Made by a program: the position numbers and the translations under genes
In this document: positions 6,576-14,508 of the stretch, piece by piece
Position numbering within the stretch: position 1 is the stretch's first letter
Layout: each line of letters begins with the position of its first letter
NCBI GenBank assembly: GCA_964393465.1
Contig: CAYMTT010000007.1
Coordinates: 1 to 34,255 of the forward strand
Source of the DNA: CAYMTT01 sp964393465
GTDB lineage: Bacteria; Patescibacteriota; Minisyncoccia; Minisyncoccales; MHMH01
Direction: 5' to 3'
Length of the DNA stretch: 34,255 bases
Notes under the pieces: generated by a model
What the model was told of the DNA's origin: nothing
What the model saw: the letters and a program-made list of their open reading frames with translations, nothing else
The model's database searches: none

Positions 6576-7763
6576 ATGAATTGCATGGAAAAATTCAAAT
6601 TTCTGAACGTAAAAAAAATCGGCAAGCTCCCCGACAAGCCGGGTGTCTATGCCTTCAAGAAAAACGGAGAGATAATATATATAGGAAAGGCCCTGTCGCT
6701 GAAAAACAGGGCCAGAAACCACAAAAACCTCATCGAAAAATCGGAAAAGATAGGCTATTTAGAAACAGGCTCGGAAATAGAAGCTTTATTGAAAGAAGCC
6801 GAACTGATAAGGAAGCTCAAGCCCAGGGCCAACGTCCTCTGGAAAGACGACAAGAACTATTTCTACGTAGCTTTCGGCAAAGAAGAGTTTCCCCGGGTTT
6901 ACATAACCCACCGGCCCGAAAAGGAAGAAGACTATGTAGGCCCCTTTGTGGAGGGCAAGGCTTTAAAAAGAACCCTCTCCCTGCTCAGAAAGGCCTTCCC
7001 CTATTACAGCGGCAAGCGCCATCCCAAAGGTTCCTGTCCTTGGTGCCATCTGGGGCTCTGCCCGGGGCCTGACCCCGATAAAAAAGAATACGGAAAGAAC
7101 CTGAAAAGCTTGAAAGCCGTACTGAAAGGAAAAAAGAAATCTGTCCTCAAGGACTTGGAAAGAAAAATGAAGCTTTATTCCAAAAACCGGGATTTCGAAA
7201 AAGCGGCCAGGGAAAGAGACAGGATAAAAAATCTCCGGGCCGTTCTCGAGCACGCCGGGGTTTTCAGAAAACCCGGCTTCCCCCTGAAAATATTCCCTTC
7301 GGGAAGAATCGAAGCTTACGACATTTCAGACATCCAAGGCAAGGAAGCCGTGGGTTCCATGGTGGTCTTTAAAAACGGCGGGCCCGACAAGAGCCAGTAC
7401 CGGAAGTTCAAAGTCAGAATATCTGGCAAGCCCAACGACTTTGCCATGCTCAAAGAAGTGCTTTCCCGCAGGTTCCGGCACAAGGAATGGCCCAAACCCG
7501 ATCTAATCGTGGTTGACGGGGGCAAGCCCCAGCTGAAAGCCGCCCTGCAGGCCAGAAAGGATTTCCCCGAAATGAAATCGATAAAAATAATGGCCATAGC
7601 CAAAAAAGAAAACGATCTTTTCGTCGAAGGGAAAAAAGAGCCCATAGCGCTGAACTCTTTTCCCAGAGAATTTTTCAACCTGGTGCTGGCCCTGAGGGAC
7701 GAAGCCCACCGCTTCGCCCGCTCATACCACATGCTGCTGAGAGAGAAAACCTTGATTGATTAA
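6576..7763 (+). CDS. uvrC: UvrC-type excinuclease subunit, short form lacking the C-terminal HhH domain
   Basis: A 395-residue UvrC. Full-length UvrC, which cuts on both sides of a lesion marked by UvrA/UvrB, is about 600 aa. The GIY-YIG nuclease is present at residues 20-90 (GVY at 23-25, YIG at 35-37, an arginine-rich helix, then EALLKEAELIRK and PRANVLWKDDK). A four-Cys/His-like insert follows (CPWCHLGLCPG). A UVR motif (LERKMKLYSKNRDFEKAARERD) lies near 195-216. The UvrC RNase-H-like domain shows RIEAYDISDIQG, DLIVVDGGKPQL and DEAHRFARSYH. The protein stops about 10 residues after that, so the helix-hairpin-helix tail is missing. Starts at 6576 and 6585 are both possible. A TATATC at 6553-6558 may be the -10 box. 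Confidence 0.9.
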   Translation: MNCMEKFKFLNVKKIGKLPDKPGVYAFKKNGEIIYIGKALSLKNRARNHKNLIEKSEKIGYLETGSEIEALLKEAELIRKLKPRANVLWKDDKNYFYVAFGKEEFPRVYITHRPEKEEDYVGPFVEGKALKRTLSLLRKAFPYYSGKRHPKGSCPWCHLGLCPGPDPDKKEYGKNLKSLKAVLKGKKKSVLKDLERKMKLYSKNRDFEKAARERDRIKNLRAVLEHAGVFRKPGFPLKIFPSGRIEAYDISDIQGKEAVGSMVVFKNGGPDKSQYRKFKVRISGKPNDFAMLKEVLSRRFRHKEWPKPDLIVVDGGKPQLKAALQARKDFPEMKSIKIMAIAKKENDLFVEGKKEPIALNSFPREFFNLVLALRDEAHRFARSYHMLLREKTLID

Positions 7764-7780
7764 ATATTTTCTGCTATCAT
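7752..7780 (+). promoter_or_regulatory. Promoter of the YvlD-like gene
   Basis: TTGATT (7752-7757) and TATCAT (7775-7780) are separated by 17 nt, and a TGC just before the -10 box makes an extended -10. The box ends 9 nt before the GTG start at 7790, so the leader would be only 2-3 nt. The -35 box lies in the last codons of uvrC. Confidence 0.7.
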
Positions 7781-7789
7781 GAATTAACC

Positions 7790-8152
7790 GTGATAAGAAA
7801 TCTCCTTGTAAAAATAGTCTGCGGCATCCTGGGAATATGGCTGGCCGTCCAGCTGGTTTCGGGAGTGGAGTTTGAAGGGACATATAAAACCCTGATACTG
7901 GCCGGAACCGTGCTAGGATTGATAAATTCCTTCATAAAGCCGGTTCTGAAACTGATAACCCTTCCTATCCGCATATTGACTCTGGGCCTTTTCGGATTGA
8001 TAATAAATATCGGCATGGTCTGGTTCGCAGACATCTTTTTCGCGGAGCTCGAAATAAAAGGCCTGGAACCTCTTTTTTGGACGACTCTGCTCGTCTGGGG
8101 GGTCGGCCTAATAATCCCTTTATTCTTCCCTCAAAGAAAAAAACATGAATGA
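7790..8152 (+). CDS. YvlD / phage holin family 4 membrane protein
   Basis: A 120-residue membrane protein with about four hydrophobic helices (near residues 4-24, 33-52, 61-80 and 94-112). The motifs LGLINSFIKPVLKLITLPI and LTLGLFGLIIN match the family annotated as phage holin family 4 or YvlD. In chromosomal settings it is usually an envelope-associated protein of unknown function; nothing nearby suggests a prophage. The start is a GTG at 7790 behind a near-leaderless promoter. It overlaps secG by 8 nt, so the two are translationally coupled. Confidence 0.85.
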   Translation: MIRNLLVKIVCGILGIWLAVQLVSGVEFEGTYKTLILAGTVLGLINSFIKPVLKLITLPIRILTLGLFGLIINIGMVWFADIFFAELEIKGLEPLFWTTLLVWGVGLIIPLFFPQRKKHE

Positions 8153-8360
8153 AATTCTTCCAATAGCCCAAATAGCGGTTTCAATACTGCTCATCGTCTC
8201 GATCCTCCTCCAGCAGAGAGGACAAGCCTTGGGTTCGGCTTTCGGCCAAGAAGGAAGCTTCTACTCCACTAGGAGAGGGCTTCAGAAAAAGCTTTTCTGG
8301 GCCACCGTGGTTCTGGGAGTGCTGTTCGTAACCCTGGCTGTATTAAACCTTATCTTTTAG
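8145..8360 (+). CDS. secG: Protein-export membrane protein SecG
   Basis: A 71-residue two-helix membrane protein and auxiliary subunit of the SecYEG translocon. The first helix (about residues 4-23) is followed by the typical cytoplasmic loop LLQQRGQALGSAFGQEG; the second covers about 48-70. The family pattern 'L.QxgkGxGLGxxFG' is recognisable. The ATG overlaps the end of the preceding gene by 8 nt, and the next gene starts on the base after its TAG, so all three are likely one transcript. Confidence 0.93.
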   Translation: MNEILPIAQIAVSILLIVSILLQQRGQALGSAFGQEGSFYSTRRGLQKKLFWATVVLGVLFVTLAVLNLIF

Positions 8361-10331
8361 ATGCGAGTCTTCAAAAACTGGCCTTCCAAAAGACAATGGC
8401 TCCAGATTCTCGGAGTTCTCGGAGAGCGCGAAAAAAAGGTTTTCCTGCTTTCCCTTTTTCTTTTCCTGGGCTCGGCCCTTGCCTTAAGCGCGGTTTTTTA
8501 CTTTGACAAAACCGAAATTAAGCCGGCCGTCGGGGGAAGCTTTACCGAAGGGGTCGTAGGCAGCCCAAGATTCATCAATCCGGTCTATGCTCAAGGTTCC
8601 GATATAGACAGGGATCTGGCCCAGCTGATTTTTTCGGGCCTGATGAAATACGACGGCAAGGGAAACATAGTTCCGGACATGGCAGAAAAAGTGGACGTCC
8701 TTGACCAAGGGAAAACCTACGAAGTTTCCTTGAAAGAAAACCTGTTCTGGCACGACGGCCAAAAGGTTACCGCCAAAGACATCATATTCACAATAGAAAC
8801 CATCCAGAATCCCGACTACAAAAGCCCCCTGAGAGCCAACTACATAGGCGTGAAAATGGAAAAGAAAGACGATCTGAACATAGTCTTCAAGCTCCAGGAA
8901 TCCTACGAAGGGTTCTTGGAAAGGCTGACCCTGCCTATGATTCCGGCCCACGTCTGGGAAAACGTCTCTCCCCAGAACTTCATTCTTTCCAGCTACAATC
9001 TGCGCCCCATAGGCTCGGGCCCTTACAGATTCAAAGAATTGGAGCAGAACAAAGAAGGAAAAATCACCTCCATGAAACTGATAAGATTCAATGATTATTA
9101 TTCGAATTCGGAAGCCCCTTTTCTTAGAGAGATAAACTTCCGGTTTTTCGAAAATGAAGAAGACCTTATCTCCCAGGCGAAAAAAGGGAGACTCCAAGGG
9201 TTTTCCTTGAGCGATCCCTCGGACTTTGAAAAATCCGGCCTGAAAAAGCATTCCCTTTCTTTGCCGAGATATTTTGCAGTGTTTTTCAATTCGGACCAGT
9301 CTGGCTTCCTGAGAGAAGAGAAAATAAGAAAGGCTCTGAACTACGCCACAGACAAAAAAGAGATAATAAACGAACTCTTCGGGAAATCGGCCTCGCCGGT
9401 GGACTCTCCGATTCTGCCCGGTTTTTACGGATTTCAGAGGCCATTGGAAATTTACGGCCACGACAAGGAGCAGGCCCAATCTTTACTGGCAGATTCCGGA
9501 CTAGAAAAAAAGGATGGCTTTTGGTTTAAAGTGGACGAGGGATCTTCATCGGAGCTTAAAAGCGATCTGAGAGAAGGCAGCCAGAGCGCCGAAGTCACCG
9601 CCCTGCAAACCTGCCTGGCCGAAGATCCAGAAGTGTACCCGGAAGGGAAAATAACAGGATACTTTGGCTCGCAAACCAAGGAAGCGGTAATCAGATTCCA
9701 AGAGAAATATTCCAAAGACATACTGGAGCCTTGGGGTTTCAATCAAGGCACCGGGCTGGTGGGCCAGACCACCCGGGACAAGCTCAACGAGGTTTGTTCC
9801 GAGCCCGCAGAAGAAACTCCCCTGAAATTCGTTCTGGCCACCGTGGAAGATCCGATTTTGGAAAAAGTGGCCTCTATTTTGAAAGAGCAGTGGCAAGAAG
9901 TCGGAATACAGCTAGAAGTGGTTTCCTACCCGGCCTCCCAGCTGGAAAAAGACATTATCAAGCCCAGAAACTACCAAATGATTCTTTTCGGAGAAGTGCT
10001 CAATCTGATACCCGATCTATTCCCCTTCTGGCATTCTTCCCAAACCAAAGACCCCGGGCTGAACCTCTCCCAATACGAAAATCCGAACGCCGACAAATTC
10101 CTGGAGCAGGCCAGAGTTTCCACGGACTTTCAGGAAAAGGCCGAAAACTACGCCCAGCTGCAGAACCTGCTGATAGAAGAAGCGCCCGCCGTGTTCCTGT
10201 ATTCTCCCAAATACGTCTATTTCCTTTCTGAAAATATAGAAGGAATGGAAGTCCAATTGATAGCCGACCCCTCGGGAAGGTTCTGCGACATAGAAGAATG
10301 GTATGTTAAAACCAAAAGAAGATGGAAATGA
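8361..10331 (+). CDS. Family 5 extracellular solute-binding protein with an inserted peptidoglycan-binding domain
   Basis: A 656-residue membrane-anchored protein. One hydrophobic segment (about residues 28-49) is a signal anchor with no lipobox. The rest is an SBP_bac_5 (oligopeptide/dipeptide-binding) fold: SPRFINPVYAQGSDIDRDL, LIFSGLMKYD, LKENLFWHDGQKVTAKDIIFTI, RPIGSGPYRF and KIRKALNYATDKKEII. At about residues 396-480 it is interrupted by a PG_binding_1-like module (LREGSQSAEVTALQTCL, ITGYFGSQTKEAVIRFQEKY, GLVGQTTRDKLNEVC), after which the binding fold resumes (LATVEDPILEKVASILKEQW). No permease or ATPase gene is adjacent. It likely captures peptides outside the membrane; attachment to the wall through the insert is an inference. 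The ATG directly follows the secG stop. Confidence 0.88.
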   Translation: MRVFKNWPSKRQWLQILGVLGEREKKVFLLSLFLFLGSALALSAVFYFDKTEIKPAVGGSFTEGVVGSPRFINPVYAQGSDIDRDLAQLIFSGLMKYDGKGNIVPDMAEKVDVLDQGKTYEVSLKENLFWHDGQKVTAKDIIFTIETIQNPDYKSPLRANYIGVKMEKKDDLNIVFKLQESYEGFLERLTLPMIPAHVWENVSPQNFILSSYNLRPIGSGPYRFKELEQNKEGKITSMKLIRFNDYYSNSEAPFLREINFRFFENEEDLISQAKKGRLQGFSLSDPSDFEKSGLKKHSLSLPRYFAVFFNSDQSGFLREEKIRKALNYATDKKEIINELFGKSASPVDSPILPGFYGFQRPLEIYGHDKEQAQSLLADSGLEKKDGFWFKVDEGSSSELKSDLREGSQSAEVTALQTCLAEDPEVYPEGKITGYFGSQTKEAVIRFQEKYSKDILEPWGFNQGTGLVGQTTRDKLNEVCSEPAEETPLKFVLATVEDPILEKVASILKEQWQEVGIQLEVVSYPASQLEKDIIKPRNYQMILFGEVLNLIPDLFPFWHSSQTKDPGLNLSQYENPNADKFLEQARVSTDFQEKAENYAQLQNLLIEEAPAVFLYSPKYVYFLSENIEGMEVQLIADPSGRFCDIEEWYVKTKRRWK

Positions 10332-11326
10332 AAATGAGGGAGATTATCCTCGACTTCCCCAAACAATTCAAAACCGGATTAAAAAGCGCGGAAAATGTCG
10401 CGGTCAAAGGAAAATTCGACGCAATCTTGATATGCGGAATGGGCGCATCGGCCTTCCCGGGCGCCATACTTAAAACCTGGATGGAAAGCCGCAATGTAAA
10501 ATTGCCGGTTTATCTGCATCAGGAATACGGGCTCCCCCATTGGGCCGACAGAAACCATCTGATAATCTGCGCGTCTTATTCTGGCAACACCGAAGAAGTT
10601 ATAAGCTCTTTCAAGAAAGCCAGGGAAAAAAAATTGAAAATAGTCGGCATAACTTCCGGCGGAGAGCTGGCAAAGCTCTGCCAAAAACACAAGCTGCCGG
10701 TCGCTTTGGTTCCTTCGGGCCTCCCGCCCAGGATGGCTTTGGGCCTGCCTTTTGCCGCTCTGGTAAAAATACTGGCAAATTCGAAAATCATCAAAAACGA
10801 ATTAAAAAACATCGCTTCCCTGGAAAAAAGATTGAAACCGGAAACCCTGGAGAGCCAGGGCAGGAACTTGTCTAAAAAGCTGAAAAAAAGGATTCCCGTA
10901 ATCTATTCTTCCTCGAGAATGGAGATTCTGGTCCAAATGTGGAAGTTGGATTTCAACGAGAATTCCAAAATTCCCGCTTTTTCCAATTCCTTCCCTGCTG
11001 TCAACCACGGAGAAATGGCGGGCTTCACAAGGCCCCTTTCCGATTTTTCAGTCCTAATACTGAAAGATTCTGCCGATTATTCCAGAAACCTGAAAAGAAT
11101 GGGTCTCACCTCGAAGCTCTTGAGAAAAAAAAGAATTCCTGTAGAATTCATTGATATAAAGGGGGAAGATATTCTCGAAAAGATTTTCCGCACCAAAATA
11201 ATAGGAGACTGGGCTTCTTACTTTTTGGCCAAGGAATATGGAGTTGACCCGATATCCGTGAAAATGGTCAAAGATCTTAAAGAAAATCTAAAACGCGGAC
11301 GTGGCGGAACTGGCAGACGCATATGA
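10328..11326 (+). CDS. Bifunctional phosphoglucose/phosphomannose isomerase-family protein (SIS fold)
   Basis: About 332 residues with two SIS subdomains. It interconverts fructose 6-phosphate with glucose or mannose 6-phosphate. Seen: the glycine loop LICGMGASAFPG (about residues 35-46), the phosphate-binding loop ASYSGNTEE (82-90), the second-domain start IPVIYSSS, and FPAVNHGEMAGF, equivalent to the family's catalytic 'NHNEI' stretch. I chose the ATG at 10328 because it forms an ATGA overlap with the preceding stop, as at trpS and rpsF; ATGs at 10322 and 10334 are alternatives. The 3' end has no stop of its own: the frame runs 32 nt into tRNA-Leu and ends at a TGA inside it, so the last ten residues RGRGGTGRRI are read from tRNA sequence. 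The phosphohexomutase at 15324-16679 would work on the same hexose phosphates. Confidence 0.88.
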   Translation: MKMREIILDFPKQFKTGLKSAENVAVKGKFDAILICGMGASAFPGAILKTWMESRNVKLPVYLHQEYGLPHWADRNHLIICASYSGNTEEVISSFKKAREKKLKIVGITSGGELAKLCQKHKLPVALVPSGLPPRMALGLPFAALVKILANSKIIKNELKNIASLEKRLKPETLESQGRNLSKKLKKRIPVIYSSSRMEILVQMWKLDFNENSKIPAFSNSFPAVNHGEMAGFTRPLSDFSVLILKDSADYSRNLKRMGLTSKLLRKKRIPVEFIDIKGEDILEKIFRTKIIGDWASYFLAKEYGVDPISVKMVKDLKENLKRGRGGTGRRI

Positions 11327-11379
11327 TTCAGGATCATATGGGTTTAAAACCCGTGTGGGTTCGACTCCCACCGTCCGCA
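11295..11379 (+). tRNA. tRNA-Leu(CAG), no encoded CCA
   Basis: The acceptor stem is GCGGACG (11295-11301) with CGTCCGC (11372-11378) and discriminator A at 11379. The anticodon arm is TATGA-TTCAGGA-TCATA, giving anticodon CAG. A D arm (GGCGGAACTGGCAGACGC), a long variable arm (GGGTTTAAAACCC) and a T arm with GGTTCGACTCC are all present. The bases after the discriminator are CTA, so CCA must be added by a nucleotidyltransferase. The first 32 nt overlap the 3' end of the isomerase coding sequence. Confidence 0.96.
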
Positions 11380-11452
11380 CTAAAGAATCTGCTCGAAAAT
11401 AGTTCTAACTCCCCTTTTTGAGGGAAAGCTATATAAGACAGATGAATTAAAA

Positions 11453-13129
11453 ATGAAAAAAGAAGAACATCTCAAACTCATACCCCTGGGCGGCCTGGGG
11501 GAAGTAGGCCGCAACATGACCCTTTTGGAATGGAAAGGGAAAATTTTGATTATAGACATGGGATTCCGCATGCCCGAAGACAACATGCCCGGAGTCGACT
11601 ACATCATTCCCAACATTTCCTATCTAAAGGAAAGGAAGAATGATGTGGTTGGGGTCGTCTTTACCCACGGCCACTACGACCACATAGGAGCGGTTCCCTA
11701 CATCGCAGAAAAAATTGGAAACCCTCCCATGTTCGCTTCCGGCTTGGCTAAAGCAATAACACTGAAGCGGCAGGAGGATTTTCCCAACAAGCCCAAGCCG
11801 AATATCACCACCGTCAAAGACGGAAGCGTAATAAATCTTCAACCTTTCAAGGTCGAGTTTTTCAAGCAAAACCACAACATTTCAGACAACCTGGGCCTGT
11901 TCATCGAAACTCCCGTCGGAAACATAGTGCACACTTCCGACTTCAAATTCGACAAAACTCCGGTCTACGACCTGCCGACCAATTTCGAAAAACTCAAGGC
12001 CATAGGCAGGAGAAAAGTTTTGCTTTTGATGTCAGATTCCACCGGGGCCGAAGAGAACAATCACTCGCTTTCGGAAAAAACCATCATGGAAAACTTGGAA
12101 GAAATCTTCAAGGCCAACAGGGACGGCAGGATAATCGCAGCCACTTTCGGCTCCCTGATTCACAGAATACAGCAACTGATAGCCCTTTCTGAAAAATACG
12201 GAAGAAAGGTGGCCGTGGACGGCTATTCCATGAAAACCAACGTGGAAATCTGCAAACAACTGGGATACATTAAAGCCCAAAAAGGCACCCTGATAAGAGT
12301 GGATCAGATGAACAAATACCCCGATTCCAAGGTAACCCTTATCTGCACCGGGGCCCAGGGAGAAGGGCAGGCCGTCTTGATGAGAATAGCCAACAAAGAA
12401 CACAGGTTCATAAAACTGAAAAAGAACGACACGGTCATCTTCTCTTCTTCGGTCATACCGGGAAACGAAAGAACGGTCCAGTTTATGAAAGACGGGCTCT
12501 ACAGGCAGAAAGTGAAAGTTTACCATTACAAAATGATGGATATTCATGCCGGAGGCCACGCCCTCAGGGAAGAACTCAAAGAAATGATAGACATCATGCA
12601 CCCCAAGTTTTTTCTTCCCATACACGGCCAGGTATCCATGCTGATCAATCACGCGGAACTGGCCAAAGCCCAGGGAATTCCCGAACAGAACATCATGGTA
12701 ATGGAAAACGGCCAGATAATGGAACTCACCTCCCAAAAAGCTTCCATATCCAAAAAGACGACAGAATCCAACTACGTGATGGTGGACGGCCTCGGAATCG
12801 GAGACGTCGGAGAAGTGGTTCTCAGGGACAGAAAAACCCTGGCTGACGAAGGAATGTTCGTGATTATAGCCATTATCGACAGAAACACTGGAAAAGTAAG
12901 GGGTTCTCCTGATATAATATCCAGAGGGTTCGTTTACCTGAGGGAATCCAAGGAACTGCTGAGAGAAACCAGAAAAAGAACGATAGAAATAGTCAACAAA
13001 AAGGCAGGATCGGGAGGAGCTGTCAACTGGACCTACGTCAAGGACAATATTAGGAATAGAATCGGAGACTTTCTCTACGCCAAGACCCAGAGAAGGCCGA
13101 TGATTCTTCCCGTGGTTATCGAAGTATGA
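11453..13129 (+). CDS. rnj: Ribonuclease J
   Basis: A 558-residue metallo-beta-lactamase/beta-CASP ribonuclease, similar in length to B. subtilis RNase J1. It degrades and matures RNA with endonuclease and 5'-3' exonuclease activity. Seen: PLGGLGEVGRNM at the start, the zinc motif THGHYDHIGA (residues 71-80), HTSDFKFD, the beta-CASP motif SDSTGAEE, and DIHAGGHALREEL where the family has 'HVSGHG'. The later loop reads PIHGQVSML where B. subtilis has PVHGEYRML. The C-terminal domain is complete. The start has no Shine-Dalgarno sequence; a TATAAG at 11432-11437 could be a -10 box. It overlaps trpS by 4 nt. Confidence 0.96.
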   Translation: MKKEEHLKLIPLGGLGEVGRNMTLLEWKGKILIIDMGFRMPEDNMPGVDYIIPNISYLKERKNDVVGVVFTHGHYDHIGAVPYIAEKIGNPPMFASGLAKAITLKRQEDFPNKPKPNITTVKDGSVINLQPFKVEFFKQNHNISDNLGLFIETPVGNIVHTSDFKFDKTPVYDLPTNFEKLKAIGRRKVLLLMSDSTGAEENNHSLSEKTIMENLEEIFKANRDGRIIAATFGSLIHRIQQLIALSEKYGRKVAVDGYSMKTNVEICKQLGYIKAQKGTLIRVDQMNKYPDSKVTLICTGAQGEGQAVLMRIANKEHRFIKLKKNDTVIFSSSVIPGNERTVQFMKDGLYRQKVKVYHYKMMDIHAGGHALREELKEMIDIMHPKFFLPIHGQVSMLINHAELAKAQGIPEQNIMVMENGQIMELTSQKASISKKTTESNYVMVDGLGIGDVGEVVLRDRKTLADEGMFVIIAIIDRNTGKVRGSPDIISRGFVYLRESKELLRETRKRTIEIVNKKAGSGGAVNWTYVKDNIRNRIGDFLYAKTQRRPMILPVVIEV

Positions 13130-14100
13130 GAATACTTTCTGGAATACAACCTACCGGCTCAATTCACATAGGGGCGTATCTGGGAGCCATAAAGCAGTGG
13201 GCAGAGCTCCAAAAAATCGGAGAATGCGTTTTTTTCGTGGCAGACCTCCACGCTTTGACTGTTCCCCAGCAGGCCAAAGCCTTTAAAAAAGAGGTTTTGA
13301 ACACGGCCGTCGAACTTTTAGCTGCCGGCCTGGACCCTGAAAAATGCGTCATTTTCGTCCAATCCCAGATCAAAGAGCATACAGAACTTGCCTGGATTCT
13401 GAATACCATAACTCCTGTCGGAGAACTGGAAAGAATGATCCAATTCAAGGAAAAATCCAAACATTTCAAAAACGACGTCAATGCCGGACTTTTGAACTAC
13501 CCCATCTTGCAGGCGGCCGACATTCTTTTGTACCAAACAGAATCCGTTCCCATAGGAAAGGATCAAAAACAGCACCTGGAACTTACCAAAAACCTGGCCA
13601 GAAAGTTCAACCAGAAATACGGAAAGACCTTCAAGGTTCCGGAAGCCTTGCTGCTCGAACAGGAATCAAAAATAATGTCTCTGGCCGACCCCAAGAAAAA
13701 AATGTCAAAATCCGACCCCAAAAGCTGCCTCTATCTTTTCGACGAGCCAGAAACCGTCAAAAAGAAAATAATGTCCGCCGTAACGGACCCGGGCAAGAAA
13801 ATATCATACGACCCTTCCAAAAAACCCGGCCTCTCCAACCTTCTGGTCATTTATTCCGCTTTTTCGGACCAACCCATAAAGGAGATCGAGAATAAATTTT
13901 CCAAAAAGGGCTACGCCGAATTCAAAAAACAGCTGGCCAAACTCCTTATCTCAAAACTGGAGCCTTTCAGGAGAAAAAAGAAAGAGCTTTCCCTGAGAGA
14001 GGTCTACGTCAGGGAAATACTGGAACGGGGCAGAAAAAGAGCGGAATCAATGGCCCAGCCCACCATAGAAGAAGTAAAAAAGAAAGTGGGACTATGGTAA
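13126..14100 (+). CDS. trpS: Tryptophanyl-tRNA synthetase
   Basis: A 324-residue class I aminoacyl-tRNA synthetase that charges tRNA-Trp. The HIGH-type motif is in PTGSIHIGAYLG (residues 9-20) and the KMSKS loop is intact at 192-196, followed by DP. The Trp-pocket region FFVADLHALT (about 36-45), NYPILQAADILLY and GKDQKQHLELT are typical of bacterial TrpS. Length is normal. It overlaps RNase J by an ATGA and dgkA by 7 nt, so the three genes form one tight operon. Confidence 0.98.
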   Translation: MRILSGIQPTGSIHIGAYLGAIKQWAELQKIGECVFFVADLHALTVPQQAKAFKKEVLNTAVELLAAGLDPEKCVIFVQSQIKEHTELAWILNTITPVGELERMIQFKEKSKHFKNDVNAGLLNYPILQAADILLYQTESVPIGKDQKQHLELTKNLARKFNQKYGKTFKVPEALLLEQESKIMSLADPKKKMSKSDPKSCLYLFDEPETVKKKIMSAVTDPGKKISYDPSKKPGLSNLLVIYSAFSDQPIKEIENKFSKKGYAEFKKQLAKLLISKLEPFRRKKKELSLREVYVREILERGRKRAESMAQPTIEEVKKKVGLW

Positions 14101-14465
14101 ATTTCAAAAAGCTGGGCTCTTCTTTCGGTTTTGCCAGCTCAGGATTAAAAGACATATTCAAAGAGGAAAACGCCTTCAGATTAGAAATCATAATAGCCCT
14201 GCTGGTGATAACCGCCTCTTTTCTATTGGATATCCACTTCTTGGAAAAAGTGGCTGTTTTTTTGACCATTTTCCTGGTTCTGGGAATGGAGCTCATAAAC
14301 TCGCTTTTTGAAAGAATCTGCAACCTGATCAGCCCCGATCTGGACGACAAGATAAGAAAGATAAAAGATGTTTCCTCTGCCATGGTGCTCATAAGCTACA
14401 TCTTTGCCTCAGCCGTTGGAATAATCATATTCTTGCCCTATATCATTGACAAAATGGAAGTTTAA
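14094..14465 (+). CDS. dgkA: Prokaryotic diacylglycerol kinase / undecaprenol kinase
   Basis: A 123-residue membrane kinase with three hydrophobic helices (about residues 30-46, 51-70 and 94-116). It phosphorylates diacylglycerol or undecaprenol. The family motifs are seen as EENAFRLEI, then ELINSLFERICNLI (cf. 'E..NTAIE..VD') and KDVSSAMVL. The usual Asp in 'VD' is Asn here. It starts inside the trpS stop region with a 7-nt overlap. In bacteria without their own fatty-acid synthesis, lipid carrier recycling would be the more natural role, but that cannot be read from the sequence. Confidence 0.88.
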   Translation: MVNFKKLGSSFGFASSGLKDIFKEENAFRLEIIIALLVITASFLLDIHFLEKVAVFLTIFLVLGMELINSLFERICNLISPDLDDKIRKIKDVSSAMVLISYIFASAVGIIIFLPYIIDKMEV

Positions 14466-14473
14466 GTTATAAT
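14446..14473 (+). promoter_or_regulatory. Consensus promoter of the PHP-like gene
   Basis: TTGACA (14446-14451) and TATAAT (14468-14473) are separated by 16 nt, both perfect. The -35 box lies in the last codons of dgkA. The leader would be about 30 nt and holds GAGAGGTG as a ribosome binding site. Confidence 0.85.
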
Positions 14474-14508
14474 AACGAACAGTTCTTAAGAAAGAGAGGT
14501 GCGCAAAA

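Noticed and set aside
7763..7790. A frameshift as the cause of the short UvrC
   Set aside because: No HhH-like sequence follows in any plus frame; a clear promoter and the next gene begin immediately.
7790..8152. A prophage holin
   Set aside because: The family name includes holin, but no phage genes, attachment sites or lysis genes are nearby and the gene is coupled to secG.
10322..10334. An alternative start for the isomerase at 10322
   Set aside because: Possible, but the ATGA overlap at 10328 matches the junctions at trpS and rpsF; the choice changes only two residues.
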